A DNA stretch of 42,581 bases from DASYYE01 sp035946955 (GCA_035946955.1 DASYYE010000435.1:1-42581), one strand, 5' to 3'; counted from the first letter of the stretch, positions 1 through 8,917 are shown. Notes: generated by a model from the sequence alone, not told the origin. Numbers and translations are program-made.

Positions 1-3000
1 GGCAGCCACCACGCCACCGAGGACCCCACCGAAGACGACTCCATGCTCGTCGACACCGGGCTGGCCCAGCGGCTGCTCACCAGCCCCATCGTCCTGCTCC
101 TCGTGGCGCTGACCGTGGTCGCGCTGGTCGCGGAGCACTCGCTGCTCGGGCCCAGCCCACTCGGCGGCGGCGCACTCATGCCAGCGTGGGGTGGGGTCTC
201 GGACCTGTGGCAGGAGTATTTCCAGGGCTTCCATCCGGCGGGCATCGGTTCGGCTGCCAGCACACCCCCTTATGTCGTGGTGGTCGCCCTGCTGGCAACC
301 ATCCTGGGCGGCAAGCCGTGGCTGGCCGTGGACGTGATGCTGCTCGGCAGCGTGCCGCTGGCGGGCCTCACATCGTTCCTGGCGAGCCGGCGCATCACCC
401 GTTTCACCTCGGCCCGTGTGTGGCTGGCCGTGACCTACGCGCTGCTGCCGGTGGGCATGGGTGCGGTGGCCAGCGGGCGGCTCGGCACCGCGGTCGTGCT
501 CGTCCTCCTGCCGCTCGCGGGTGTGCTGGCCGGCCGGGTCTTCAGCAGCCCGCAGCGGCGCGCCCGGCGCGCGGCCTGGGCGCTGGCCCTGGTGGTCGCC
601 GTTGCCACCGCGTTTGTGCCGCTGGTCTGGCTGCTGGCGGTGGCGGGCATGGCCGCCGGGGCGCTCGCCTTCGGGCGTGGCCACCCCCACCGCTTGGTCA
701 ATGCCGCAGGCGTGGCCGTTGTGCCGCTGGTGCTGCTCCTACCGTGGAGCATCGGCCTTCTCAGCCACCCGGCCCAGTTCTTCCTGGAGGCTGGCGTCCC
801 CACGCCGGGACTGGCGAGCCCGGCACTGCCCTGGCGGTCCGTGCTCCTGCTGTCTCCTGGCGGGCCTGGCCTGCCCCCCTACTGGGTGACCGGTGGCCTG
901 CTCGCCGTGGCCGCTGCCGCGCTCCTGGTCAGCAGGCGCCGCGTGCTGGTGCTGACCGGGTGGGGCGCGGCCGTGGCAGGGCTGGTCGTCGCGGCTGCCA
1001 TGAGCCGGGTCCGCGTGGTCACGCCGGATGCGCTCACCCCCGTCCAGGGGTGGCCCGGAGTGCCGCTGATGCTGGCGGGCGGCGGCTTGGCACTGGCGGG
1101 CGTCGCGGTGGTGGAGACCATGCCCCGCCTGTTCCGCGAGGGCCGCTGGCGTAGCCAGCGCGGGTTCGTCGGCGTGGCGCTGGCAGCGGTCGCGTGCTCG
1201 GCACCTGCCCTGGCCGGGGCCATGTGGGTGGTCTCAGGGGCCGGTGGCACGGTCGCCCCGGTCGCCGGGCCCTTGCTGCCGGAGTTCGTGTCGGCGTCCG
1301 CGGACAATGGGGCGCAGCCACGGACGCTGGTCCTGCAGGCCGCACCGGGCGGCGCGGTGGAGTACTCCGTGCTGCGTGACTCCGACCCGCTGCTCGGTTC
1401 GGAGGGGCTGCCCCCGCCAGCATCCGCGGCGCATGCGCTGAGCCTGGCCGTGGCCACGCTGACCGCACCGGACGGCGGTTACGTGCAGGACCAGGGGCAT
1501 GCACTGGCGAGCCTGGGCATCGGCTACGTGCTGGTGGCCGCGCCGGTCAGCGACACGCTGGCGCAGTCCCTCGATGGCGTGGCCGGGTTGCGGCCGGTCA
1601 GCGCCACCTCGTCGTTCGACTTGTGGCGCGTGGTGGAGCCGGTCGGGCGGGTGACTGTGACACCGCCACACGGCGCGGCCGTGCCGGTGACCTCCGGTGT
1701 GGTGGGGGTCAGCAACGCCAAGGCCCCCACCTCAGGCGGTGAACTGGATCTGGCCGAGCCAGCCGGTGGCTGGAGCGCATCGCTGAATGGCCACCCGCTC
1801 ACCCCACTCGCGTCGCCGGTCGACGGCTGGGCCCAGGGTTTCCAGCTCCCGTCCGGCGGCGGGGCCCTGTCCGTCAGCCGTGACGAGACCGGGCGGACTG
1901 TCGCCGTGATCCTCCAGGGACTGGTCGTGGTCGTGGTGGCTGCGCTCGGCCTCCCAGGTGCCAAGGTCGCGGGCGAGGACCAAACCGTCAGTGACTCCGA
2001 AGACGGTGACGACCTGTGGGGCAGCGGTGAGGACCAGGCCGCGGGCGAGGCACAGGACCGCGACGATGACGAGGAATACGAGACCGCCGGCACGTCTGGC
2101 CGGCGTCGTGGCACCCGTGGCCTCGGCCTGTCAGCCCCGCGTATGCCCGCATGGCGGGGACTGCGCCGGGGTTCGGCGCAGCCGCAGGGCGCCGCCTACG
2201 GCGAGGACGACGGGGACGGCCCGCCCGTGCCCGCCGGTGGCGCACCCCCGCGCCGCCGCCTGGGCATGCCGCCAGGTGTGCGCGCGTGGCCACCACGCCG
2301 GGGCGGCGCGGCCCCCGCGGAGGACACGGCGCGTTTCGCTGACACCGGACGCCTGGACGACACCACACGGGTGGCCGGTGCCGCACTCCTGAATGACACG
2401 ACGCGGTTTTCCGGCCCCGCGCGGTCCGGAACCAGGTCACGCCAGGATGACACCTCGCGCCAGGATGACACCTCGCGCCAGGGTGACCTCGGACGCCACG
2501 GTGGCACGGCAGGGCGCGCAGGCGCGGACTGGCGTGAGCAGACGCAGCGACGCGAGGCGCCGGGCTCGGCCTACCCCGGCAGTGCCCAGACAGGGCAGGA
2601 CGGGCCCTACCCAGGGACGGACTACGCGCGTGGGCAGACGGCGGAGAGCCTGGAGCCACTGCCCGGGCACCCCTCCGGGGACACCCAGCGTGGCCGCAGA
2701 CGGCGGCCGGACGGGGAACCACCGTACGGGCAGTCGCACTATGGCGAGCCGCCCGAACGCATGTCGCGTGGACAGGCCTCACGCCGGGCCGACCCGTACC
2801 CGGACACGGGGGGCAGGGACCGCCCGTACGGGAGCGACTCCCCGTATGGGGAGGACTCCTACGGCGGCACGGGTTCCTACGGGCAGGCTCCGGATGGCGG
2901 GACACCACGCCGGGCTACGCCGCGCGGCGAGACCCCCCCGCGCGGGAGTTCGCGGTATGGCGACTCCCCGTACGGCGAGACCGCCTACGGCGCGGACCCG

Positions 3001-3222
3001 CGCGGCGGGGACGGCGGGCACTGGGACGACGGCTCTGGACCGCCAGCCGGGGAGCCGCCGAGCCGGGGCGGCAGGCGCGGCCGGCGGCACCGGGCCGGAC
3101 CTGCTGAGTACGAGCAGCCGCCGCAGGACGCCCGTCAGCACTATGACGGCGGCGACCCCTCCCAGTACGCCGGGCAGTGGGACGACCAAGACTCCTACCC
3201 AGACGAGGGAGGGCAGTGGTGA
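1..3222 (+). CDS. Membrane glycosyltransferase, C-terminal part (5' end outside window)
   Basis: The reading frame is open from base 1 with no stop, so the gene starts upstream; the ATG at 43 is probably internal. From residue 1 of that ATG to about 640 there are repeated hydrophobic segments (for example near 16-31, 75-105, 120-165, 180-210, 220-245, 280-330, 340-360, 375-400) separated by extracytoplasmic loops. This resembles the membrane half of the large actinobacterial family-2 glycosyltransferases that precede a DUF5719 gene; the catalytic GT domain would be upstream. After a last membrane helix near 620-645 comes a tail of about 400 residues rich in Asp, Arg, Gly, Pro, Ser and Tyr, with repeats such as SPYGE and RQDDTS, predicted to be disordered and cytoplasmic. 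The downstream gene overlaps by 4 bases. The glycosyltransferase identity rests mainly on gene order and topology; the sugar and acceptor are unknown. Confidence 0.7.
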   Translation, partial: GSHHATEDPTEDDSMLVDTGLAQRLLTSPIVLLLVALTVVALVAEHSLLGPSPLGGGALMPAWGGVSDLWQEYFQGFHPAGIGSAASTPPYVVVVALLATILGGKPWLAVDVMLLGSVPLAGLTSFLASRRITRFTSARVWLAVTYALLPVGMGAVASGRLGTAVVLVLLPLAGVLAGRVFSSPQRRARRAAWALALVVAVATAFVPLVWLLAVAGMAAGALAFGRGHPHRLVNAAGVAVVPLVLLLPWSIGLLSHPAQFFLEAGVPTPGLASPALPWRSVLLLSPGGPGLPPYWVTGGLLAVAAAALLVSRRRVLVLTGWGAAVAGLVVAAAMSRVRVVTPDALTPVQGWPGVPLMLAGGGLALAGVAVVETMPRLFREGRWRSQRGFVGVALAAVACSAPALAGAMWVVSGAGGTVAPVAGPLLPEFVSASADNGAQPRTLVLQAAPGGAVEYSVLRDSDPLLGSEGLPPPASAAHALSLAVATLTAPDGGYVQDQGHALASLGIGYVLVAAPVSDTLAQSLDGVAGLRPVSATSSFDLWRVVEPVGRVTVTPPHGAAVPVTSGVVGVSNAKAPTSGGELDLAEPAGGWSASLNGHPLTPLASPVDGWAQGFQLPSGGGALSVSRDETGRTVAVILQGLVVVVVAALGLPGAKVAGEDQTVSDSEDGDDLWGSGEDQAAGEAQDRDDDEEYETAGTSGRRRGTRGLGLSAPRMPAWRGLRRGSAQPQGAAYGEDDGDGPPVPAGGAPPRRRLGMPPGVRAWPPRRGGAAPAEDTARFADTGRLDDTTRVAGAALLNDTTRFSGPARSGTRSRQDDTSRQDDTSRQGDLGRHGGTAGRAGADWREQTQRREAPGSAYPGSAQTGQDGPYPGTDYARGQTAESLEPLPGHPSGDTQRGRRRRPDGEPPYGQSHYGEPPERMSRGQASRRADPYPDTGGRDRPYGSDSPYGEDSYGGTGSYGQAPDGGTPRRATPRGETPPRGSSRYGDSPYGETAYGADPRGGDGGHWDDGSGPPAGEPPSRGGRRGRRHRAGPAEYEQPPQDARQHYDGGDPSQYAGQWDDQDSYPDEGGQW
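2440..2492 (+). repeat. 18-bp tandem repeat in the glycosyltransferase tail
   Basis: Two identical 18-bp units (2440-2457 and 2458-2475) are followed by a degenerate third. They encode RQDDTS twice and then RQGD in the disordered tail. Confidence 0.75.
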
Positions 3223-4805
3223 ACGGGCCTGCGAGCCGGGCCATCCCGGTCGTGGTGGTGGTTCTGGGCCTCGCCGCGGTCATGGGGATCGCCACCCGCC
3301 CGACCTCGACGACGCTGCATGCGGGCGAGGTGAGCACCGCACCGGGGACACTGGCGGTCCGCTCCGTGGCTCTGGCCTGCCCGGCGCCTGGCCTGGCTGG
3401 TGCGCCCACCGCCCGGGTCGCGCTCGTGGCTGCGGCGGGCAGCGCCTCATCCGGCAGTGCGTCATCCGGCAGTGCGTCATCCAGCACCGGTACATCCGGC
3501 GGTGGTGCGTCCGCGGCCAAGACCGGCGGTGCGGGAGTGGCCAGTGTGACGCCCTTGAGTTCCGCTGGAGGGACCCCGCTGGAGCACCTGACCCAGCCTG
3601 GGGTGCTCACGATCAGCGGGGCACAGCCCGCGGCCAAGGTCCCCAAGCATGCTGTGGTCCCAGCGGCCCCGGCTGGGCAGCCGGCCTCCGTGCCTACCCA
3701 GGGCGGGGTGGTCATCCAGGCCACCGGGTCGATGGCCAGCGGCCTAGAGGCTGAACAGGTCACATCCGCGGACGAGGCAGCCCCCTGCGCCGGCCCCGGC
3801 ACCGATTTCTGGTTCGTCGCGCCAGGGCGGCTGTCAGGCAACCACATCGAGCTTGCGCTCATGAACGTGGACAGTCAGTCCGTGAGCGTCAATGTGGACG
3901 CGTTCACCGACGCCGGCCCGTTGCAGGGCGCCAGCGACACCGGCGTGACCATCCCCCCGCACGCCATGGTGACCCAGTCCCTGGACACCATGCTCAGCGG
4001 CTCCCGCGTGGTCGCCATCGACGTGCATGCCACGGTCGGCCAGGTGGTCGCGGCCCTCGAGGAGAAGCCCGGCTCGTCGCAGGGGGGCGCCTGGCTGCCT
4101 GCTGACCAGGCCCCCGCCCGCCAGGTCGTCGTGCCCGCACTGCCCGGCACGACAGCCACCCCGCAGGTCTTCGTGGCGGTGCCAGGGACCCAGGACGCCC
4201 ACCTGACGGTCACGGCGGTCACCACCAAGGGCTCCTACCAGCCAACCGGCGCGGGCGGCCTGGACATCCCGGGCAGCTCGGCCACCGAGTTCCCCCTCCC
4301 CTCGCTGGCAGGCGTACCGGGTGCGCTGCAGATCTCATCCACCGTCCCGATCACTGCCACGGTCGAACTGCCAGGCGGCGGGACAGGGGCACCGGGGGTG
4401 TTCGCCGGAGCACTGCCGCCAGTGGCGGAGCAGGCAGTGGCCGCCAACAACACCAGCGGCGGGGGGACAGGCTGTGAGGTGGTCCTGGCGGCCCCCGGCC
4501 GGGCGGTCAGCGCCCAGGTGTCAGAAGTCGGGGAAAGCCCCGGCCAGGCCGGCACCCCGGTCACCGTGCACATCCCAGCTCACCATGCCCTCGTAGAGGC
4601 GCTCGGGCGGTCGGCCACCTCGAACCACAAGGACACGTTCGCGGTGGTCGTCACGGCCCTGGCTGGGTCCGGGCCGCTGTATGTGGAGCGCGTGCTCATC
4701 GGCTCCGGCAGGAATGGCCTGCGCTCGCTGATCGCGGTCCCGAGCGCGGTCAAGACCGTGCCGCTGCCTAATGTGCGTTCGGTGGTGCTCACCGCCGGGA
4801 ACTAG
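3219..4805 (+). CDS. DUF5719 family secreted or membrane-anchored protein
   Basis: A 528-residue protein. The start is the GTG at 3219, overlapping the upstream TGA by 4 bases and preceded by a purine-rich ribosome-binding site (GAGGGAGG, 3205-3212). The first 25 residues (NGPASRAIP, then a Val/Leu-rich stretch) form a signal peptide or N-terminal anchor. A Ser/Gly/Ala-rich linker with a short tandem repeat follows (about residues 70-105). The remainder is rich in beta-type sequence with the family-like element CAGPGTDFWFV near residue 190 and a further Cys in GTGCEVVL, so a disulfide outside the membrane is plausible. DUF5719 proteins regularly accompany this glycosyltransferase in actinobacteria; their biochemical role is not established. 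Translational coupling suggests a joint role in envelope glycan assembly (inference). Confidence 0.8.
   Translation: MNGPASRAIPVVVVVLGLAAVMGIATRPTSTTLHAGEVSTAPGTLAVRSVALACPAPGLAGAPTARVALVAAAGSASSGSASSGSASSSTGTSGGGASAAKTGGAGVASVTPLSSAGGTPLEHLTQPGVLTISGAQPAAKVPKHAVVPAAPAGQPASVPTQGGVVIQATGSMASGLEAEQVTSADEAAPCAGPGTDFWFVAPGRLSGNHIELALMNVDSQSVSVNVDAFTDAGPLQGASDTGVTIPPHAMVTQSLDTMLSGSRVVAIDVHATVGQVVAALEEKPGSSQGGAWLPADQAPARQVVVPALPGTTATPQVFVAVPGTQDAHLTVTAVTTKGSYQPTGAGGLDIPGSSATEFPLPSLAGVPGALQISSTVPITATVELPGGGTGAPGVFAGALPPVAEQAVAANNTSGGGTGCEVVLAAPGRAVSAQVSEVGESPGQAGTPVTVHIPAHHALVEALGRSATSNHKDTFAVVVTALAGSGPLYVERVLIGSGRNGLRSLIAVPSAVKTVPLPNVRSVVLTAGN
3438..3482 (+). repeat. 15-bp tandem repeat in the DUF5719 gene
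   Basis: Three adjacent 15-bp units (3438-3452, 3453-3467, 3468-3482; the last two identical) encode GSASS three times in the linker after the signal peptide. Such a repeat can vary in copy number without a frameshift. Confidence 0.8.
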
Positions 4806-4820
4806 GCGGTGCTCCTGCGC

Positions 4821-5477
4821 TCAGCTGCCCCCTGAGTAGCCGGGGTCCACATCTTCAGGGTCCAGCCCCATCAGGCGCGCGAACTCCTCCACCACCACGT
4901 CGAAGACGAGCTCGCCCAGGTCCTCCTCGGAGTCCGCCCGGGCCATCAGCGGCCGCCGGTACACCACGATGCGAGGCCGGTCGGTGTGGCCGTCCGCGTC
5001 GGCCCGCGGCTGGCCCGCGACCGGTGAGCCGCTCAGCCCGGGCACGTCCACCCTGAGGTCGGGCGGCCAGGCACTGTCTGGGTCACCGGCGGCTGGCACG
5101 GGACCTGGGCCCTCCACCGGGCCGTGCCGAGGTGGCTCGGCCGGGCCTGTCTCGGGTCCCCGGTCGAGCCGTGAGAGTGGCACCAGGCCACGTCCAGGGG
5201 TGATGGTGGCCGAGGCCGGTGGGATCTCCTCCACCGCGAACTCGATGCCCGCGAGCTGGGGCTCCCAGCGGGACTCCAGCCGTTCCACGGCCTGCAGTAC
5301 CAGGTCGTCGAACCGTTCCGCCCTAGTGCGGTGGAGGGGCACATCCGGGGGAGCGAGCACGCCACGCAGGCCGCGGCCATGGCGGTCCCGCCGCTTCGGG
5401 CGGGCGCCCTGCCGCGGGCGGGCCACCTCGCGCGGGTGGTCCGCACCGGGCGGGTGGCCCCCGTCACCGTCTCGCAT
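4821..5477 (-). CDS. Zincin-like (metallopeptidase-family) protein lacking HExxH
   Basis: A 218-residue protein convergent with the DUF5719 gene and divergent from DUF3499. The segment RRDRHGRGLRG near residues 28-38, the following AERFDDLVLQAVERLESRW, IVVYRRP in the second half and the C-terminal FDVVVEEFARLMGL then DPGY match the minimal zincin-like family (annotated metallopeptidase family) found at this actinobacterial locus. Where a classical member carries HExxH, this protein reads EEFAR, so the metal ligands are absent and proteolysis is unlikely. As I recall, the mycobacterial orthologue is also degenerate here. A Pro/Gly-rich insertion of about 60 residues separates the two conserved halves. 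No clear ribosome-binding site precedes the ATG at 5477; the true start could be downstream, or the message could be leaderless. Confidence 0.75.
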   Translation of the reverse strand: MRDGDGGHPPGADHPREVARPRQGARPKRRDRHGRGLRGVLAPPDVPLHRTRAERFDDLVLQAVERLESRWEPQLAGIEFAVEEIPPASATITPGRGLVPLSRLDRGPETGPAEPPRHGPVEGPGPVPAAGDPDSAWPPDLRVDVPGLSGSPVAGQPRADADGHTDRPRIVVYRRPLMARADSEEDLGELVFDVVVEEFARLMGLDPEDVDPGYSGGS

Positions 5478-5643
5478 ACGTGGCAGCGTATCCGGTGCCT
5501 ACCAGGCCCGCCTCGGACCGTCAGAGCAGTCATCAAGACACGTTTGCGCGGATGGCCCTGGGTGGTGGCGAACAGGCGCTCATATCGGTACGGTCTGCCG
5601 TTGTGAGCTATGCACGCGGTCCCATCCCCCGAAGGACTGGACC

Positions 5644-6015
5644 GTGAGGTCGCGCTGCTGTTCCAGGCCGGGTTGCAAGCAGCCTGCGGTGCATACGCTG
5701 ACCTACGTCTACCGCGACTCCACCGCTGTTGTCGGGCCGCTGGCCGCCTATGTCGAGCCCCACTGCTATGACCTGTGCGCCGAACATGCCGGGCGGCTCA
5801 CCGTGCCGCTGGGGTGGGAGGTGGTCCGGCTGCCGCTGGCCCAGCCCGAAGCGGGTGGGCTCAGCCAGGCTGATGACCTGGAGGCGCTTGCCAATGCGGT
5901 CAGGGAGTCGAGTGTCCGTCAGCCAGCAGCCGAACCCGTTGGCGAAGGAGTCGAAGTAGGCAGGCGAGGCCATCTGCGGGTGCTGCGCTCATCTCGTCCC
6001 GACCCCGACCGGTAG
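5644..6015 (+). CDS. DUF3499 family protein
   Basis: A 123-residue protein. The GTG at 5644 is chosen because the family begins close to a Cys-rich motif (here RSRCCSRPGC) and because GAAGGA lies 7 bases upstream (5631-5636). The conserved core reads AVHTLTYVYRDSTAVVGPL followed by EPHCYDLCAEHAGRLT, so several cysteines and a histidine could bind zinc. It is followed by a hydrophobic GWEVVRLPL strand and a variable tail. The family is of unknown function and almost always sits next to phosphomannomutase in actinobacteria, as it does here. A longer open frame upstream overlaps the divergent gene and is not supported. Confidence 0.88.
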   Translation: MRSRCCSRPGCKQPAVHTLTYVYRDSTAVVGPLAAYVEPHCYDLCAEHAGRLTVPLGWEVVRLPLAQPEAGGLSQADDLEALANAVRESSVRQPAAEPVGEGVEVGRRGHLRVLRSSRPDPDR

Positions 6016-6025
6016 GCTCGGAGTA

Positions 6026-6050
6026 GCCACGTCAACACGTGTATCGTGGC
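6026..6050. promoter_or_regulatory. Nested dyad upstream of manB
   Basis: GCCACG (6026-6031) pairs with CGTGGC (6045-6050) and encloses the 8-bp palindrome ACACGTGT (6035-6042). It lies between the DUF3499 stop and the manB start (6111). It may be an operator, a 5' UTR hairpin or a weak terminator; no protein can be assigned. Confidence 0.4.
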
Positions 6051-6110
6051 GGCTCTCACAGCGCGCTCAGCGACATAGCGGGCACCCCGGTGACACGGAG
6101 GCAAGGCCGC

Positions 6111-7460
6111 ATGGCCGATTTCGAGAAGATCTTTAAGGCTTACGACATACGCGGCGTCATCCCCGACGAGCTCGACGAGGGTGTCGCCGAGGCGGTCGGC
6201 GCCGGCCTGGTGAGGCTCACCTCGGCGACGTCCGTGGTGGTCATGCACGACATGCGGACGTCATCCCCCCTGCTGGCCGAGGGGATCGCCCGCGGGGCGA
6301 GCTCACAGGGTGCCGACGTCATCAATGGCGGGCTTGGCTCCACCGACATGCTCTACTACGCCAGCGGCAGCCTCGGCATACCGGGGGCGATGGTCACCGC
6401 GAGCCACAACCCGCCCAAGTACAACGGCATCAAGCTGTGCCGGGCGGGCGCCAAACCGGTGGGGGCCGACACCGGCCTCGGCGAACTGCGTGACATGGCC
6501 GTACGCGGCATCCCCGCTTACCAGGGCGGCAAAGGCGAGACCACCACCCGTGACCTCCTGCCCGGCTACGCCGCCTACCTCAAGTCGCTCGTGGACCTGT
6601 CGGGCATCCGCCCGCTGACGGTCGCGGTCGACGCAGGCAACGGCATGGCGGGCTACACGGTGCCCACGGTGTTCGAGGGACTGCCGGTCACGCTCATCCC
6701 GCTGTACTTCGAACTCGATGGCACTTTCCCCAACCACGAAGCCAACCCCATCGACCCGGCGAACCTGGTCGACCTGCAGCGCGCTGTCACCGACAGCGGC
6801 GCGGACGTAGGGCTTGCCTTCGACGGTGACGCGGACCGGTGCTTCGTCGTCGACGAGCGGGGACAGGTAGTGTCGCCATCCGCGCTGACCGCACTGATCG
6901 CCGTCCGTGAGCTCGAACGGGAGCCAGGGGCCACGATCATCCACAACCTGATCACGTCGCGGGCCGTCCCGGAGATCATCACCGAGCACGGCGGCAAGCC
7001 CGTGCGGACACGCGTGGGCCACTCGTTCATCAAGGCCCGGATGGCCGAGACCGGTGCTGTGTTCGGTGGCGAGCACTCCGGGCACTTCTACTTCCGCGAC
7101 TTCTGGTACGCGGACTCGGGCATGCTCGCCGCCCTGCATGTGCTGGCCGCGCTCGGCCACCAGGACGGCCCGCTGTCGCAGTTGCTCGGCCACTACCAGC
7201 GTTATGTGGCTTCGGGGGAGATCAACAGCGAAGTCAGTGACCAGCAGGCGGCTACCGAGGAAGTCAGGCAGGCCTTCGCCGGCCGTCCAGGTGTGAGCAT
7301 GGACGAACTGGACGGCCTGACCGTCGCCGCGCAGGACTGGTCGTTCAATCTGCGTCCCTCCAACACCGAGCCCCTGCTGCGGCTCAACGTGGAAGCCGCT
7401 GACCAGGCGACCATGGAGGCACGCCGGGACGAGGTCCTGCGGATCGTGCGCGGCCAGTGA
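6111..7460 (+). CDS. manB: Phosphomannomutase/phosphoglucomutase
   Basis: A 449-residue cytosolic alpha-D-phosphohexomutase interconverting mannose-6-phosphate and mannose-1-phosphate (and probably the glucose forms), feeding GDP-mannose synthesis for glycans and glycolipids. All four family motifs are present: active-site phosphoserine loop TASHNPPKYNGIK (Ser98), metal-binding DGDADRC (Asp238, 240, 242), sugar-binding GGEHSGH near 319-325, and the phosphate loop RPSNTEP near 415-421. The ATG at 6111 is preferred over the upstream in-frame ATG at 6039, because MADFEKIFKAYDIRG is the usual N-terminus and GGAGG lies about 9 bases before it. It leads a run with the Trm112-like and SIS-domain genes. 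Confidence 0.95.
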   Translation: MADFEKIFKAYDIRGVIPDELDEGVAEAVGAGLVRLTSATSVVVMHDMRTSSPLLAEGIARGASSQGADVINGGLGSTDMLYYASGSLGIPGAMVTASHNPPKYNGIKLCRAGAKPVGADTGLGELRDMAVRGIPAYQGGKGETTTRDLLPGYAAYLKSLVDLSGIRPLTVAVDAGNGMAGYTVPTVFEGLPVTLIPLYFELDGTFPNHEANPIDPANLVDLQRAVTDSGADVGLAFDGDADRCFVVDERGQVVSPSALTALIAVRELEREPGATIIHNLITSRAVPEIITEHGGKPVRTRVGHSFIKARMAETGAVFGGEHSGHFYFRDFWYADSGMLAALHVLAALGHQDGPLSQLLGHYQRYVASGEINSEVSDQQAATEEVRQAFAGRPGVSMDELDGLTVAAQDWSFNLRPSNTEPLLRLNVEAADQATMEARRDEVLRIVRGQ

Positions 7461-7491
7461 GACACGCGCTCGCCCATCCCCTGGAGACGAT

Positions 7492-7689
7492 GTGAAGATC
7501 GACGAGTGGCTGCTTGAGATCCTGGCCTGCCCGGCCTGCCATTCCCCGCTCCGTGCCGACGAGGCCGCCAGCGAGCTGGTGTGCATCAGCGAGACGTGTG
7601 GCCTGGCCTACCCGGTGCGTGACGACATCCCGGTCCTGCTCGTGGACGAGGCCCGGCGCCCCGGCACCCCTGCCGGGGCCGGCGAGTGA
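7492..7689 (+). CDS. Trm112 family zinc-binding protein
   Basis: A 65-residue protein starting at GTG 7492 with GGAG (7483-7486) upstream. It has the Trm112/YcaR pattern: LLEILACPAC near residues 7-16, a second cysteine pair in CISETCG near 31-37, and YPVRDDIPVLL after it. The four cysteines probably bind zinc. Eukaryotic Trm112 activates methyltransferases; the bacterial role is less clear. In actinobacteria it is regularly placed between manB and the SIS isomerase gene, which it overlaps by 4 bases (GTGA). Confidence 0.9.
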   Translation: MKIDEWLLEILACPACHSPLRADEAASELVCISETCGLAYPVRDDIPVLLVDEARRPGTPAGAGE

Positions 7690-8804
7690 CCCCGGCGGTG
7701 GCGCCGGGGCGCTTGGACGATGTGGCGGCGCTAGAAGCCGCCGACCCACTTGGCATGCTCCGCCAGGTGGCCTCCTCAGCGGCGCAGGTGCGCGAGTCCG
7801 TGCAGGCCGCCGCCGAAGCGGACCTGGCAGAGCTGATCGGGGGCGGCCGCCCCAGGGCGATCGTGGTCACCGGCATGGGCGGGTCCGGCATCGCCGGGGA
7901 CGTCCTCGCGGCGGTCTGCGGCACCGGCTGCCCGGTGCAGGTCACCACCGTCCACGACTACCGCCTGCCAGGCTGGGTTGGTGCCGCTGACCTGGTCATC
8001 GCGGTCTCGTGCTCAGGTTCCACCGAGGAGACACTGTCCGCTGCGGAAGAAGCCGTGCGGCGAGGCTGTCGGCTGCTGGCCGTCGGCGGGCAGGATTCCC
8101 CGCTGACCGCACTGGCAGAGCAGGCACGGGGGAGCTTCATCCCGGTGCGTTCGGCGGGCATGCCCCGCGCCACGTTGTGGGGCCTGTCCGTGCCACTGGT
8201 GGTGGTCGCGGCCCGGCTGGGCATCGTGGACATGCCAGCCGATGCGTATGAGTCCGCTGCGGCTGAACTGGAGCGGGTCTCCCACCTGTGCCGTCCCGAC
8301 AGCGAGGGATTCGTCAACCCAGGGAAGTCGCTGGCGCTGGAGCTGGCAGGCACGCTGCCGATGGTCTGGGGCACGTCTGGGCTGACGGAGGTGGCTGCTC
8401 GCCGCTTCGCCTGCCAGCTCAACGAGAACGCCAAATACCCGGCGGTGCCGGGAGTCCTGCCCGAGGCCAACCACAACCAGGTGGTCGCCTTCGACGGCCC
8501 GTTCGCGCTGGGTGGTCATGGCCGGGCACCCGGCGAGAACCCTGCCGTCCCGCTGCGGCTGGTCGTGCTGCGGGACACGCACGAGCACCCGCAGGTGACC
8601 CGCAGGCGCGAGGAGTCGATCCGGCTGGCCTCCGACCGGGGCATCGAGGTGACCGAACTCGCCGCACTAGGCCAGGCCCCGCTGGAGCGCCTGGCCAGCC
8701 TGGTTCAGCTCATCGACTACGCCACCGTGTACCTGGGGATCGCGCTCGGTATCGACCCTGGCCCGGTCGCGGTGATCCAGGAGTTGAAGGCGCGGATCGC
8801 CTAG
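7686..8804 (+). CDS. SIS-domain phosphoglucose/phosphomannose isomerase family protein
   Basis: A 372-residue protein with two SIS domains. The first holds VTGMGGSGIAGD near residues 59-70 and the phosphate-binding SCSGSTEET near 110-118; the second holds ELAGTLPMVWG and NENAKYPAVPGVLPEANHNQ, in which the conserved Glu and His of bifunctional PGI/PMI enzymes lie. The likely reaction is fructose-6-phosphate to mannose-6-phosphate (and/or glucose-6-phosphate), supplying ManB. The GTG at 7686 overlaps the stop of the Trm112 gene by 4 bases, so the two are translationally coupled. The family is often annotated as mannose-6-phosphate isomerase, but the substrate preference cannot be read from sequence. 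Confidence 0.88.
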   Translation: MTPAVAPGRLDDVAALEAADPLGMLRQVASSAAQVRESVQAAAEADLAELIGGGRPRAIVVTGMGGSGIAGDVLAAVCGTGCPVQVTTVHDYRLPGWVGAADLVIAVSCSGSTEETLSAAEEAVRRGCRLLAVGGQDSPLTALAEQARGSFIPVRSAGMPRATLWGLSVPLVVVAARLGIVDMPADAYESAAAELERVSHLCRPDSEGFVNPGKSLALELAGTLPMVWGTSGLTEVAARRFACQLNENAKYPAVPGVLPEANHNQVVAFDGPFALGGHGRAPGENPAVPLRLVVLRDTHEHPQVTRRREESIRLASDRGIEVTELAALGQAPLERLASLVQLIDYATVYLGIALGIDPGPVAVIQELKARIA

Positions 8805-8917
8805 CAGCGGCGTTGTAGCGGCCGGCCCGCTTGTGGTGCCGCTTGGTTTTGGCGTGCCATACTCACTCGAGGTCACCGGATGGCAGGCCAAGGGAGCCGG
8901 TGACCGAGGGGTGAGAT

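Noticed and set aside
1988..2908. Long minus-strand open frame opposite the glycosyltransferase tail
   Set aside because: It has Arg/Pro-rich translation without any domain, and mirrors the codon bias of the plus-strand gene.
2393..3754. 453-codon plus-strand frame spanning the glycosyltransferase/DUF5719 joint
   Set aside because: It overlaps two well-supported genes, is rich in Arg/Thr/Gly, and has no domain; a GC-bias shadow.
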